This document shows, piece by piece, positions 54,731 through 64,000 of a DNA stretch of 64,000 nt. Position 1 is the first letter of the stretch, and each line of letters begins with the position of its first letter. The position numbers and the translations under genes were made by a program. The notes beneath the pieces were generated by a model. It was given only the letters and a program-made list of their open reading frames with translations, did not search any database and was not told the DNA's origin. The DNA is from an uncultured Clostridia bacterium (lineage in GTDB: Bacteria; Bacillota; Clostridia; Lachnospirales; Lachnospiraceae): the NCBI GenBank assembly GCA_948472945.1, contig CAOKVX010000001.1, positions 310,001 to 374,000 on the forward strand, given 5' to 3'.

Positions 54731-55219
54731 TTGAGTAAGAGAGAAGAATATGAGAGACGTACTGAGGAGCTGCTTGCACCTATAACGGAAAGCAATAATT
54801 TTGAGCTGGTTGATGTAGAGTATGTGAAAGAGGGAAGTACGTACTATTTGAGAGCATATATTGACAAAGAGGGTGGAATCACGCTTGATGACTGTGAGAT
54901 TGTCAACAGGGCCCTTGGAGAATTGATGGATAAGCATGACTTTATAGAGGAGTCTTATATATTGGAGGTGAGCTCCCCGGGACTTGGAAGAAAGCTGAAA
55001 AAGGATAAAGACTTTATAAGAAGCCTTGGAAAAGATATAGAGATTAAATTATATAAAGATATAATTCTTACCGAGAACGGCAGGGAGATAAAAGCGAAAG
55101 AATTTGTCGGAAGGCTTGAAGGGTATGACAAAGAAAATATAGAGGTGTTTCTTGGAGAGGAAACAATAAGTATTGCGCTAAAAGACATCGCTATGGTGAG
55201 GCTGGCTATAGATTTTTAA
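54731..55219 (+). CDS. rimP: Ribosome maturation factor RimP
   Basis: Needed for 30S maturation. The 162-aa protein has the family features FELVDVEYVKEGSTYYLRAYIDKEGG, DCEIVNRALGELMD, YILEVSSPGLGRKL, and the C-terminal SH3-like domain. The start is TTG 54731 with AGGTGAA upstream. First gene of the nusA-infB operon. Confidence 0.95.
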   Translation: MSKREEYERRTEELLAPITESNNFELVDVEYVKEGSTYYLRAYIDKEGGITLDDCEIVNRALGELMDKHDFIEESYILEVSSPGLGRKLKKDKDFIRSLGKDIEIKLYKDIILTENGREIKAKEFVGRLEGYDKENIEVFLGEETISIALKDIAMVRLAIDF

Positions 55220-55271
55220 GGCGGTAAGGCAGGCAACATATTTTGAATAATGTTTAGGGAGGTTAAGTACG

Positions 55272-56321
55272 ATGAATGAAACAGATAACAGGGAGCTTAT
55301 AGCGGCGCTTGACGAGCTTGAAAAGGAAAAAGAAATAAGCAAAGATATTATACTTGAAGCGATAGAGAACTCTCTTCTTGCTGCGTGTAAGGACCATTTC
55401 GGAAAATCGGATAATATAAATGTAATAGTAGACAGATATTCGGGCGAGGTCAAGGTATTTGCCGTTAAGACGATTGTCGAGGAGGTTATGGACGATACGC
55501 TTGAAGTAAGCCTTGACGATATAGCCGATATATATCCTGACAAGGTTATTGGAGATACAATCGAGGTGGTGGTTACGCCTAAGAATTTTGGACGTATTGC
55601 CGCACAGAAAGCAAAGCAGGTTGTAGTTCAGAAAATTAGGGAGGAAGAGAGAAAGGTTATATATAACCAATATTACGAGAAAGAAAGAGATATAATTACC
55701 GGAATTGTTCAGAGGGTTTCGAAAGGAAATATATCTGTAGACCTCGGTAAAATAGATACGGTGCTGACGGAAAGCGAGCAGGTTAAGACTGAACATTTCA
55801 GGCCTACCGAGAGAATTAAGCTTTACGTAGTGGAAGTAAAGGATACGGCAAAAGGTCCTAGAATCACAGTGTCGAGGACACATCCTGAATTTGTCAAGAG
55901 GCTTTTTGAGTATGAGGTTGCCGAGGTTCAGGATGGAACTGTCGAGATAAAGAGCATAGCGAGGGAGGCCGGCTCAAGGACAAAGATGGCCGTATACTCG
56001 TACAATCCGGATGTTGACCCCGTAGGGGCGTGCGTGGGAATTAACGGAATAAGGGTTAACTCCATTGTGGATGAGCTGCGCGGGGAGAAGATAGACATAA
56101 TAAACTGGAGCGACGACCCTGCAACTCTGATTGAAAATGCGTTAAGCCCTGCTAAGGTAATATCAGTGGAGGTTGACGAGGAGGAAAAGAGTGCAAACGT
56201 AGTAGTTCCGGACTTCCAGCTCTCGCTTGCAATTGGCAAGGAGGGACAGAACGCAAGGCTTGCGGCAAGGCTTACCGGTTACAAGATAGATATTAAGAGC
56301 GAAGAGGTTGCTGATATATAA
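55272..56321 (+). CDS. nusA: Transcription termination/antitermination factor NusA
   Basis: Binds RNA polymerase and modulates pausing and termination. 349 aa, with the N-terminal polymerase-binding domain (1-125), S1 domain (about 135-200, GIVQRVSKGNISVDLGK) and two KH domains (PVGACVGINGIRVNSIVDEL; LAIGKEGQNARLAARLTGYK). No C-terminal acidic repeats, as usual in Firmicutes. GGGAGG precedes ATG 55272. Confidence 0.97.
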   Translation: MNETDNRELIAALDELEKEKEISKDIILEAIENSLLAACKDHFGKSDNINVIVDRYSGEVKVFAVKTIVEEVMDDTLEVSLDDIADIYPDKVIGDTIEVVVTPKNFGRIAAQKAKQVVVQKIREEERKVIYNQYYEKERDIITGIVQRVSKGNISVDLGKIDTVLTESEQVKTEHFRPTERIKLYVVEVKDTAKGPRITVSRTHPEFVKRLFEYEVAEVQDGTVEIKSIAREAGSRTKMAVYSYNPDVDPVGACVGINGIRVNSIVDELRGEKIDIINWSDDPATLIENALSPAKVISVEVDEEEKSANVVVPDFQLSLAIGKEGQNARLAARLTGYKIDIKSEEVADI

Positions 56322-56333
56322 GGGGGTGCCTGG

Positions 56334-56609
56334 TTGAAGGCAAAGAAAATTCCTATGCGCCGCTGTGTCGGATGTAATGAATCAAAGGCAAAGAGCGAGC
56401 TTATAAGGGTCATAAAGACGCCGGAGGACGAAGTTCTTCTGGATTGTACAGGCAAAAAAAACGGACGTGGCGCATATATATGTTCATCAGTAGAATGTTT
56501 TAATAAAGCAAAAAAATCAAGGGCGTTTGAAAGGGCGTTTGAGATTAATATTCCGGATGATATATATGAAGATATAGAAAGGCAGATGTTACAGCTTGTT
56601 GAGAAATAA
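56334..56609 (+). CDS. ylxR: YlxR-family (RnpM) RNA-binding protein
   Basis: A 91-aa protein starting MKAKKIPMRRCVGC from TTG 56334. It contains the conserved RRCVGCNESKAKSELIRV and GRGAYICSSVECF elements of the YlxR fold. YlxR has been described as a nucleoid-associated regulator and as a modulator of RNase P (RnpM). It overlaps the ylxQ start by 14 nt, implying translational coupling. Confidence 0.93.
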   Translation: MKAKKIPMRRCVGCNESKAKSELIRVIKTPEDEVLLDCTGKKNGRGAYICSSVECFNKAKKSRAFERAFEINIPDDIYEDIERQMLQLVEK

Positions 56610-56910
56610 AGTGTTTTCTTATATCGGATTAGCGATGAAATCCGGTAATGTTGTGAGCGGGAGTTTTGCAACAGAAAAATCAATAAAAGAATACAAAGCA
56701 TATGTAGTAATAGTTGCCGGCGATGTTTCGGAAAATACCAGAGAGAGATATGAAAAAATGTGTGAATATTATAATGTTCCGCTTTTCTTCTATGGTACGA
56801 AAGATGAGCTGGGTCATGCAATAGGAAAAGAATATCGCGCGTCGCTGGCGGTTATTGATAAGGGCTTGGCGAAGGCAGTTATTCAGAACATTAATCAGGA
56901 GGTAGTATAA
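56596..56910 (+). CDS. ylxQ: L7Ae-family K-turn RNA-binding protein (YlxQ)
   Basis: 104 aa. The L7Ae/L30e fold is visible as [36 protein letters not shown] and [25 protein letters not shown] 56596 (or 56599) starts within the end of ylxR. It is predicted to bind kink-turn RNAs. infB follows after one base. Confidence 0.92.
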   Translation: MLRNKVFSYIGLAMKSGNVVSGSFATEKSIKEYKAYVVIVAGDVSENTRERYEKMCEYYNVPLFFYGTKDELGHAIGKEYRASLAVIDKGLAKAVIQNINQEVV

Positions 56911-56911
56911 A

Positions 56912-59704
56912 ATGGCAAAAATGAGAATTCATGAGATATCCAAAAGCTTGAAAGCACAGGGAAAGAATATAAAGAGTTCTGACCTTATTGAACTTTTACA
57001 GGCTAATGGATTTGAGGCGAAAAGTCCGAACAGTAATATAGAGGATGCTGCGATAGCGTTCCTGTTACGTACTTTTGCGGAAAGTAATAATGGTAAGGCT
57101 GCTACTCCTGATAAGAAGGATTCTGAAGCAAAAACTGCCGTTAAAGATAGTCCGGCAAACACAGTACAGAAAGCTGGTAATGCGGAAGATAATGAAAAGG
57201 CTGAAAGAGTTTCAAAAACTGTGAAAGCCGAAAAGACTGAGAAAGTTGAAAAAGCTGATAAAGCAGAGAAAGAAAATAAAGCCGAAGCTGTTAAGGTTCA
57301 GCCTGTCAAAACTGAAAAGAGGCCGGAGTCTGAACCGAGGGCAAAAGAAAAATCTAAGTCTTTGGACTCTGCTAAAAATGAGGGTACTGTCAGAGCAATG
57401 TCAGGGACAGAAAGAAAACCTGAGGGCTTGGGCCGAGAAAGGGATAATTACAACAACAGGGATTCCAAAGGCAACAGGCAGCCTAGAGATAACAGGGAAA
57501 CTAAGGATAGCCGTGACGGACGTAACTTTAACCGCGATAACAGAGGCCAAAGAGGCGGATATAACAATAATAATCAGAGAAATTTTGAGCACAGGGGCAG
57601 TGACAACAGAAGTTCTGATAATCGCGGCGGCAGCAGGCCGTTTAACAGAGACGGCGCAAACAGAGGGGTACGCGACGGAAGAAAGCCTAACGCGGACAGG
57701 GTTATTGAGAAATTTGAGAAAAGCCAGAGCGGCTTTGACAGCATAAAGCAGGAACAGAAACCGGGTAGGACACAACGTCAGGGCAAAGACGGAGGAAAAA
57801 GAGATAATAAGAAATATACAAGAGATAAAAAAGATTATGATAATGACGAGACAAGAATTACAAGGGATTCTATTAACAAGAAGAAGGATCCGAACCGCAA
57901 GGGAGCATTTATTAAACCGGAGGTTGTAAAGAAAGAAGAGCCTGAAGATTCAATCCGCACAATCATCCTTCCTGAGAAGCTTACGCTGAAAGAGCTTGGA
58001 GATAAGATTAAGGTTCCGGCGGCTCAGATTGTCAAAAAGCTGTTTATGAAAGGCAAGATGATTTCTATTAATCAGGAGATATCATTTGACGAGGCCGAGG
58101 AGATTGCTTTGGAGTACAACTGTATAGCAGAGCTTGAGGAAAAAGTCGATGTGATTGCAGAGCTTTTGAAAGAGGATGAGGAGGAAGAAAATACACTCTC
58201 AAAACGTCCGCCGGTAGTCTGTGTTATGGGCCACGTTGACCACGGTAAGACTTCGCTTCTTGACGCTATAAGAAAGACCGACGTCATATCGAGAGAGGCC
58301 GGTGGTATTACCCAGCACATAGGAGCCTATATGGTAAAATGCAACGGAGAGAAGATTACATTTCTTGATACTCCGGGACATGAGGCGTTTACCTCAATGC
58401 GTATGAGGGGAGCAAAGTCTACCGACATAGCAATTCTTGTTGTCGCCGCAGACGACGGCGTGATGCCGCAGACGGTTGAAGCAATCAACCACGCAAAAGC
58501 CGCAGGAGTTGAGATAATTGTTGCAGTTAACAAGATAGATAAGCCGGGCGCCAATGTTGAGAGAGTTAAACAGGAGCTTGTCGAGTATGAGCTTGTTGCC
58601 GAAGACTGGGGAGGAAGTACGGTGTTTGTACCGGTATCTGCAAAGAGCGGAGAGGGAATCGACAACCTTCTTGAGATGATACTTCTAACTGCTGAAGTTC
58701 TTGAGCTGAAAGCTAATTCAGACAGAAATGCAAGAGGTATAGTTATAGAGGCCCAGCTTGACAGAGGACGCGGACCGGTTGCAACGATACTTGTACAGAA
58801 AGGAACGCTGCATGTCGGAGACCACATCGTAATAGGTTCTGCACACGGCCGAGTGCGTGCAATGATGGATGATAAGGGCAGGAGAGTTAAAGAAGCCAAG
58901 CCATCTACACCTGTAGAAATAATTGGACTTAACGAGGTTCCTGACGCCGGAGAGGTATTTATAACGACTGAGAACGAGAAAGAGGCAAGGACGATTGTTG
59001 CCGCATATATCGACCAGAGCAAGGCAAAACTAATCGAAGACACAAAATCTGTGCTCTCCCTTGACGGTCTGTTTGACCAGATACAGGCCGGAAATATTAA
59101 GGAGCTTAACATAATTATAAAGGCTGACGTACAGGGTTCTGTCGAGGCAATTAAGCAGAGTCTCCTTAAGCTTTCGAATGAGGAAGTGGCTATAAGGGTA
59201 ATTCACGGAGGCGTCGGAGCTATAACGGAATCGGACGTTACGCTTGCCATTGCGTCGAGCGCAATTATAATCGGATTCAACGTAAGACCGGATAATATGG
59301 CCAAATCAACAGCCGACAGGGAGAAAGTTGATTTGAGGCTGTACCGTGTAATATATGATGCAATCTCGGATATTGAAAATGCAATGAAAGGTATGTTAGA
59401 CCCTATTTATGAGGAAAAGGTTATCGGCCATGCAGATGTAAGACAGACATTTAAAGCATCAGGTCTTGGAACAATTGCAGGTTCATATGTTCTTGACGGA
59501 AAGATTGCAAGGGGATGTAAGGCGAGAATCACAAGAAATGATGAGCTTATATTTGAGGGAGCTCTCGCATCCCTTAAGAGATTCAAGGATGATGTCAAGG
59601 AAGTAGCCGCAGGTTACGAATGTGGTCTTGTGTTTGAAGGCTTTAACGATATCAATGTTGAGGATAAGGTTGAATTATATACTATGGTCGAGGTGCCAAG
59701 GTAG
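56912..59704 (+). CDS. infB: Translation initiation factor IF-2
   Basis: A GTPase that brings initiator tRNA to the 30S subunit. 930 aa, with an N-terminal helix domain, then a long Lys/Glu/Ala stretch and an extreme Arg/Asp/Asn/Gly-rich region (about 170-310). The second IF2-N domain is at about 350-400. The GTPase has [17 protein letters not shown] and NKID; domains II, C1 and C2 end in [21 protein letters not shown] precedes ATG 56912. The low-complexity region is longer and more Asn/Arg-rich than in Bacillus. Confidence 0.97.
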   Translation: MAKMRIHEISKSLKAQGKNIKSSDLIELLQANGFEAKSPNSNIEDAAIAFLLRTFAESNNGKAATPDKKDSEAKTAVKDSPANTVQKAGNAEDNEKAERVSKTVKAEKTEKVEKADKAEKENKAEAVKVQPVKTEKRPESEPRAKEKSKSLDSAKNEGTVRAMSGTERKPEGLGRERDNYNNRDSKGNRQPRDNRETKDSRDGRNFNRDNRGQRGGYNNNNQRNFEHRGSDNRSSDNRGGSRPFNRDGANRGVRDGRKPNADRVIEKFEKSQSGFDSIKQEQKPGRTQRQGKDGGKRDNKKYTRDKKDYDNDETRITRDSINKKKDPNRKGAFIKPEVVKKEEPEDSIRTIILPEKLTLKELGDKIKVPAAQIVKKLFMKGKMISINQEISFDEAEEIALEYNCIAELEEKVDVIAELLKEDEEEENTLSKRPPVVCVMGHVDHGKTSLLDAIRKTDVISREAGGITQHIGAYMVKCNGEKITFLDTPGHEAFTSMRMRGAKSTDIAILVVAADDGVMPQTVEAINHAKAAGVEIIVAVNKIDKPGANVERVKQELVEYELVAEDWGGSTVFVPVSAKSGEGIDNLLEMILLTAEVLELKANSDRNARGIVIEAQLDRGRGPVATILVQKGTLHVGDHIVIGSAHGRVRAMMDDKGRRVKEAKPSTPVEIIGLNEVPDAGEVFITTENEKEARTIVAAYIDQSKAKLIEDTKSVLSLDGLFDQIQAGNIKELNIIIKADVQGSVEAIKQSLLKLSNEEVAIRVIHGGVGAITESDVTLAIASSAIIIGFNVRPDNMAKSTADREKVDLRLYRVIYDAISDIENAMKGMLDPIYEEKVIGHADVRQTFKASGLGTIAGSYVLDGKIARGCKARITRNDELIFEGALASLKRFKDDVKEVAAGYECGLVFEGFNDINVEDKVELYTMVEVPR

Positions 59705-59830
59705 TTATTTACGGTTGGGAGACAAATGCACAAAAGATAATGTATTATAGGATGAATGTTTACAGACAATGAAGTATGTGTATACTATAGATGTCGGAAT
59801 TATAATAACACAGATTGTTTATACAAAGGC

Positions 59831-59854
59831 AAAGGACTGCACTACAGTCCTTTT
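59831..59854 (+). terminator. Probable terminator after infB
   Basis: AAAGGACTG (59831-59839) pairs with CAGTCCTTT around a 5-nt loop, with a short T run. The rest of the 260-nt infB-rbfA spacer is AT-rich and shows no gene. TATAAT-like sequences near rbfA are too close to its ribosome-binding site to use. Confidence 0.65.
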
Positions 59855-59965
59855 GTCGGTTATATTTCATAATAATATTATGATACAATGTTGCGGCTTA
59901 ATATCATTATTATTGTATTATGTATTATAGCAGATTCGTTGATATAATGTTTTGGAGATGAGAAT

Positions 59966-60352
59966 ATGAATAACAGAAAAAGTATTAAAGGGACTAGGGT
60001 TAACGGCGAGGTTAGAAAAGAGATGAGCAGGATTTTGAGGGAGGAACTAAAGGACCCAAGAATTCCTGAGATGACGTCCGTAACTGATGTTGAGGTTACT
60101 GGTGATTTGAAATATGCGAAGATATATGTGAGCGTACTTGGCAACGATACTGAAAAACAGCACGCGATGGAAGGATTGAGGAGCGCGGCCCCATTTATAA
60201 GAAGCCAGCTTGCAAAAAATGTTAATCTCAGGAATACACCGGAGCTTACATTTGTTCTTGACGAGTCGATTGAGTACGGAGCTAAAATGTCAAAGAAAAT
60301 TGCGGAACTTCATATTGACAGCCAGGAAAGTGAAGATACGGATATACAGTAG
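59966..60352 (+). CDS. rbfA: Ribosome-binding factor A
   Basis: A 128-aa KH-fold 30S maturation factor. Recognisable by VRKEMSRILREELKDPRIP, MTSVTDVEVTGDLKYAKIYVS and LAKNVNLRNTPELTFVLDESIEYG. GGAGATGAGA precedes ATG 59966. Position between infB and nrnA/truB is canonical. Confidence 0.96.
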   Translation: MNNRKSIKGTRVNGEVRKEMSRILREELKDPRIPEMTSVTDVEVTGDLKYAKIYVSVLGNDTEKQHAMEGLRSAAPFIRSQLAKNVNLRNTPELTFVLDESIEYGAKMSKKIAELHIDSQESEDTDIQ

Positions 60353-60466
60353 GTGGACATGCATTAAACGACATACAATGGACGTATATGCATAAACGGG
60401 TAAAAAGGAATACATGCGGCAAAGGTGCAAAATCTGAGCGTATGTTTTATGAGTTGGAGGCAGCAA

Positions 60467-61423
60467 ATGTGTGATGCTATATGGAAGTGCGTAAGGAATT
60501 CAAGGATAATCGGAATAAGCGGTCATATCAGGCCGGACGGCGACTGTATAGGCGCCGCCATGTCCATGTATCTTTATATAAAAAAGATGTACAGCGATAA
60601 ACATGTGTATGTATATTTTGAATCTATACCGGAAAGATTCAGGTATATAAAAGGTATAGACGAGGCTGTGACCAATTATGAGGACAAGAACGCGGATTTA
60701 TTTATTTCCGTTGACTGCAGCGACCCGGAGAGGCTCGGCGAAGCCCGGAGAATGTTTGAAAAAGCTGACTTTACGGTTAATATTGACCATCATATAAGCA
60801 ATCTTTCATTTGCCGACGTCAACCACTTTGCCGCCGACAGCAGCTCTACGTGTGAGGTGCTGTATGAGCTGTATGATAAAAATGCGGTGGATTATGATAT
60901 AGCGGCCTGTCTTTACACGGGAATATCTCATGACACAGGGGTGTTTAAATATTCCAACACGTCCAAAAGAACAATGCAGATTGCAGGCGAGCTAATTGAA
61001 AAGGGTATTGATTTCACTGAGATTTTGGAAAAAACTTTTTTTGAGAAGACTTATGTTCAGAATCTTATGCTCGGAAGATGTCTTCTTGAGAGCAAAAGAA
61101 TTTTGAATGACAGGGTTATAGTTACCGCTGCAACACAGGAAATGATGGATGAATATGGCGCTGATAAGGATGATTTGGACGGGATTGTAAACGCCATATT
61201 ACAGACTAAGGGCGCGGAGGCTGCGGTGTTTGTATATCAGCTTGGCGACGACGAGTATAAGGTCAGTTTAAGGGCGTCAGGCAGCGCTGATATGAGCCGC
61301 ATTGCGCTTTTATATGGAGGAGGCGGACACGTAAAGGCCGCCGGTTGTACAATTAAAGGTAATGCTAAAGCCGGGCTTGAGTCACTTCTTCGCGAACTTG
61401 AGTCCGAGCTGGAAAAAGTATGA
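60467..61423 (+). CDS. nrnA: DHH-family bifunctional oligoribonuclease/PAP phosphatase NrnA
   Basis: Degrades short RNA oligomers, probably including pGpG from c-di-GMP turnover, and can dephosphorylate pAp. 318 aa, with the DHH motifs HIRPDGDCIGA, SVDCSD, NIDHHISN and HDTGVFKYSN, and the DHHA1 end LLYGGGGHVKAAGC. ATG 60467 follows TTGGAGG by 7 nt; the frame open to 60425 has no such site. Its stop overlaps the truB start (ATGA). Confidence 0.93.
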   Translation: MCDAIWKCVRNSRIIGISGHIRPDGDCIGAAMSMYLYIKKMYSDKHVYVYFESIPERFRYIKGIDEAVTNYEDKNADLFISVDCSDPERLGEARRMFEKADFTVNIDHHISNLSFADVNHFAADSSSTCEVLYELYDKNAVDYDIAACLYTGISHDTGVFKYSNTSKRTMQIAGELIEKGIDFTEILEKTFFEKTYVQNLMLGRCLLESKRILNDRVIVTAATQEMMDEYGADKDDLDGIVNAILQTKGAEAAVFVYQLGDDEYKVSLRASGSADMSRIALLYGGGGHVKAAGCTIKGNAKAGLESLLRELESELEKV

Positions 61424-62361
61424 GGTCAATGACGTTGGATGGACTGATTAACGTATATAAAGAAAAAGGATATACATCGTTTGATGTTGTCGCAAAATTA
61501 AGGGGAATACTACATCAGAAGAAAATAGGGCATACGGGTACGCTTGACCCGGACGCTGAGGGAGTTCTCCCGGTCTGCCTCGGAAAAGCAACTAAGTTGT
61601 GCGAGATGCTTACCGATAAAGACAAGGTTTACGAGGCTGTAATAAAATTAGGGGTGAGGACCGACACTCAGGATATGTCCGGCACAGTGCTTGGGACAAA
61701 AGGGTATGCCGGCGATGTTTCGGCTATAGAGAATGCCGTGCGCTCATTTGAGGGCAGTATGGAGCAGATACCGCCAATGTATTCTGCTGTCAAGGTGAAC
61801 GGGAAGAAGCTCTATGAGCTTGCAAGGAAAGGTATAACTGTAGAAAGGCAGCCGAGGAGTATAACCGTTTACTATATTAATATTAAAAATATTAATCTTG
61901 ACGAGGGTTATGTAAGCATTGAGACATGCGTTTCAAAGGGGACATACATAAGAACGCTGTGTGAAGATATAGGCATAGCGCTTGGATGCGACGCATGTAT
62001 GGCAAAACTTATAAGGACGCGTTCAGGTACGTTTGAAATTGCAGACAGCTTAACGCTTGACGGCATTGCAAAGCTTGCCGACGAGGGCAGACTGCACGAG
62101 GCCGTAACCGCGATTGATAATGTTTTTTCAATGCCTGCCGCCGTATTAAAAAAAGAGGCCGACAGATATTTGAGAAATGGAAATGAGATTAGTTCGGCAA
62201 TGTTCAAAATGATTGAAAACATACCGCAAAAAAAGGCGTTTCTGAATACGGGCGATAATGATATATGCGTATATTTTTCAGATATGACATTCGGGGCCGT
62301 TTACAGAAAAATCGGCGGAGACGGTGATCTCTGCAGATATAAGGTTTTTAAAATGTTTTGA
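61420..62361 (+). CDS. truB: tRNA pseudouridine-55 synthase TruB
   Basis: Makes pseudouridine 55 in the T loop of tRNAs. 313 aa, with the catalytic aspartate in KIGHTGTLDPDAEGVLPV, QIPPMYSAVKVNGKKLYELAR, and SKGTYIRTLCEDIG. ATG 61420 overlaps the nrnA stop by 4 nt (ATGA), and no earlier start is sensible. The C-terminal domain is of the Firmicute type and ends without a PUA signature I can see. Confidence 0.95.
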   Translation: MRSMTLDGLINVYKEKGYTSFDVVAKLRGILHQKKIGHTGTLDPDAEGVLPVCLGKATKLCEMLTDKDKVYEAVIKLGVRTDTQDMSGTVLGTKGYAGDVSAIENAVRSFEGSMEQIPPMYSAVKVNGKKLYELARKGITVERQPRSITVYYINIKNINLDEGYVSIETCVSKGTYIRTLCEDIGIALGCDACMAKLIRTRSGTFEIADSLTLDGIAKLADEGRLHEAVTAIDNVFSMPAAVLKKEADRYLRNGNEISSAMFKMIENIPQKKAFLNTGDNDICVYFSDMTFGAVYRKIGGDGDLCRYKVFKMF

Positions 62362-62467
62362 TAAAAGGTTTAAAGAAAAAGAAAGATTTAGATAGATTTT
62401 AAATTTTTAGCAGATAAAAATATACTTAATATTTAAGGAAATAATGTTTGGAAGGATATTGTGACTG

Positions 62468-63355
62468 ATGCAGGCTATTAAAGAACCGGCGCTGCTTTCT
62501 TCTGTGCAGAGCGCCGTTACAATTGGCAAATTTGACGGTATACATATTGGACACAGGAAACTGCTTGACAGGATATCAGAGTGCAGAAAAGATGGTCTTA
62601 TACCGGTGGCAGTTGCGCTAGTCATGGACGGACGTCATATATATACCGCACATGAGATTAGGCCGTTGTTTGAGGAGAACGGAGTTGAGGTTCTTGTGGA
62701 ATATGGTTTTGATTACAGAATGAGAAATATGAGTCCGGAGCAGTTTGTAAAGGAAATACTGGCTGAAAGGCTTAATGCTCGCTTTGTATGCGTTGGCGAT
62801 GATTTTAGATTTGGATGTAACCGTGAGGGAGACACGTTAGAGCTTGCAAGGCTTGGCAGGAAATATGGGATTGAAACAGAGATTGTTGAGCGTGAAAAGA
62901 TTGACGGCAGTATTGTGAGCAGTACGCGTATACGCGCTATGCTGGATGAAGGGGACGTGTCTGGTGTGTCTAGGCTTCTTGGAAGATATTATTACTTATC
63001 GGGAACCGTCGTACACGGTAGAAAACTTGGCAGAACGATGGGGTTTCCCACAGTTAACCTTGAAGTGCCGGAGGATAAGTATATTCCGGTTAACGGCGTG
63101 TATGCCTCGTATGTTACGCATGGAGACATGCGTTATGCTTCCGTTACCAATATAGGTGTTAAGCCCACGGTGGAGGGGCATAACAAAACAGGCGTTGAGA
63201 CGTATATATTTGACTTTGACAGTCAAATATACGGTGAAGATATTAAGGTTGAGCTTGTGGATTTTTTGAGAAAAGAAATGAAGTTCGACAGTTTGGGCGT
63301 ACTTAAAGTACAGATTGAGGCTGACAAGGATAAAGCTCGCAGTATTTTGCTGTGA
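62468..63355 (+). CDS. ribF: Bifunctional riboflavin kinase/FAD synthetase RibF
   Basis: Converts riboflavin to FMN and FAD. 295 aa, with the N-terminal nucleotidyltransferase (IGKFDGIHIGHRKLL, VCVGDDFRFG, VSSTRIR) and the C-terminal kinase (HGRKLGRTMGFPTVNLEVPE, GVYASYV, VETYIFDFD). ATG 62468 after GGAAGGAT. It closes the translation-factor operon, as commonly seen downstream of truB. Confidence 0.95.
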   Translation: MQAIKEPALLSSVQSAVTIGKFDGIHIGHRKLLDRISECRKDGLIPVAVALVMDGRHIYTAHEIRPLFEENGVEVLVEYGFDYRMRNMSPEQFVKEILAERLNARFVCVGDDFRFGCNREGDTLELARLGRKYGIETEIVEREKIDGSIVSSTRIRAMLDEGDVSGVSRLLGRYYYLSGTVVHGRKLGRTMGFPTVNLEVPEDKYIPVNGVYASYVTHGDMRYASVTNIGVKPTVEGHNKTGVETYIFDFDSQIYGEDIKVELVDFLRKEMKFDSLGVLKVQIEADKDKARSILL

Positions 63356-63387
63356 ATGTGTTTGCTGACAGAAGCGGGAGCAGTTAT

Positions 63388-64000
63388 ATGAAATCAGATT
63401 TTTATTCAGGGCGTTTTGACAGTATACAGGCTATGAGGGGACTGGCCGCGCTGAGCGTTATTTTTCACCATATTTCGTTTATTGAAAATGGTTCGTTCGG
63501 CGTGGACATATTTTTTTGTATTAGCGGTTTCATAATGATGTATGTAACGCATAAAAGTACGGAAAAGTTTATAATAAAAAGGCTTATACGTATTGTACCG
63601 CTTTATTATTGTATAACATTTGCCACGTTCGCAGGGCTTGTCATATATCCGGCGCTGTTTGACAAGACGTCTGCCGACCCGCTATATCTGCTGAAGTCAT
63701 GTCTGTTTCTTACACCATTGTTTGGCGGACCCAGGCAGCCGGTTGTCAAGGTTGGATGGACGCTCAACTATGAGATGCTGTTCTATTTTGTAATCTGGGC
63801 CGCAATGCATATAAATAAGAGATACCGCGGCGCCATAGCTTCGTTTATACTTGTTTGCCTTATTGTACTGGGAAAGTTTGCGGGCACGGATAATACAATA
63901 ATGCTGGAGTTTATTTACGGGATTATTGCATATGAGCTTTTAAGGCGTTTTAACTACGACAGAGTCAAAAATGTCGGGAATTTGAGGACTGTTATAATGT
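63388..64000 (+). CDS. Acyltransferase family 3 (OafA/YrhL-like) membrane protein, 5' part only
   Basis: A membrane O-acyltransferase, probably acting on a surface polysaccharide or lipid. From ATG 63388 (GGGAG upstream) 204 codons run off the window. The family start is typical: FDSIQAMRGLAALSVIFHHI (with the catalytic-type His in the first helix), FGVDIFFCISGFIMM, FIIKRLIRIVPLYY, and VGWTLNYEMLFY. At least five membrane helices are visible. It begins 32 nt after ribF but functionally looks unrelated. Confidence 0.9.
   Translation, partial: MKSDFYSGRFDSIQAMRGLAALSVIFHHISFIENGSFGVDIFFCISGFIMMYVTHKSTEKFIIKRLIRIVPLYYCITFATFAGLVIYPALFDKTSADPLYLLKSCLFLTPLFGGPRQPVVKVGWTLNYEMLFYFVIWAAMHINKRYRGAIASFILVCLIVLGKFAGTDNTIMLEFIYGIIAYELLRRFNYDRVKNVGNLRTVIM

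Noticed and set aside
1-64000. CRISPR array, prophage, rRNA operon or complete insertion sequence
   Set aside because: No regularly spaced repeats, no phage structural or integrase genes, no rRNA and no intact transposase gene were seen; only one tRNA was found.

Overview
The window reads as a low-to-mid G+C Gram-positive of the Clostridia, most likely a gut or rumen Lachnospiraceae. I base this on the gene order (ylxM-ffh-rpsP-khpA-rimM-trmD ... rplS-lepB-rbgA; pyrH-frr-uppS-cdsA-dxr-rseP-ispG-polC; rimP-nusA-ylxR-ylxQ-infB-rbfA-nrnA-truB-ribF), frequent TTG starts, AGGAGG ribosome-binding sites and TTGACA/TATAAT promoters. A PolC-type polymerase, a biotin/Na+ decarboxylase cluster and large secreted carbohydrate-active proteins fit the same group. 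No database search was possible; identities are from motifs and context.

Layout. 1-729 (minus): 5' part of a D-Ala-D-Ala carboxypeptidase. 931-1173: REP/MITE-like repeat. 1206-6511: a five-gene biotin-dependent cluster holding two carboxyltransferases (12S/MmdA-like and 5S/OadA-like), a free-standing biotin carrier and Na+-pump subunits beta and gamma, ending in a terminator. 6752-11634: a very large secreted CotH/CBM9/LRR protein with a one-base frameshift after its signal peptide. 11649-14745: accessory island between a truncated and an intact copy of the ylxM 5' region, holding an orphan GBS_Bsp-like repeat protein and a tandemly duplicated small secreted Ig-like protein with a third, deleted copy. 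14746-18899: SRP, ribosomal and tRNA-modification genes (ylxM to trmD).

18900-27358 interrupts the usual trmD-rplS linkage. It holds a response regulator/histidine kinase pair, gene debris, a divergent DeoR-XRE regulator pair, a second copy of the REP-like repeat, and a MacB/FtsX-type ABC transporter that the two-component system probably controls. rplS (with its own promoter), lepB, rbgA and an unusual second lepB follow. 30599-31525 is a DUF5688-type gene. 31797-39168 is a xylan-oriented group: galE, a GH10 xylanase and two SGNH esterases. The three secreted enzymes share a lysine-rich Ig-like N-terminal module with the 13-14.6 kb genes. 39326-40592: pyrimidine salvage (udp, cdd).

40855-53016: translation, isoprenoid, phospholipid and replication genes (pyrH to polC), then a PilZ protein. 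53164-54054: a winged-helix/CBS regulator. 54320-54391: tRNA-Glu. 54731-63355: the nusA-infB operon through ribF. 63388-64000: 5' part of an acyltransferase-3 membrane protein.

The core translation operons are conventional. The novelty lies in the seams: inserted modules, three families of palindromic repeats, and a duplicated promoter whose transcript begins with a hairpin that buries the ylxM Shine-Dalgarno.
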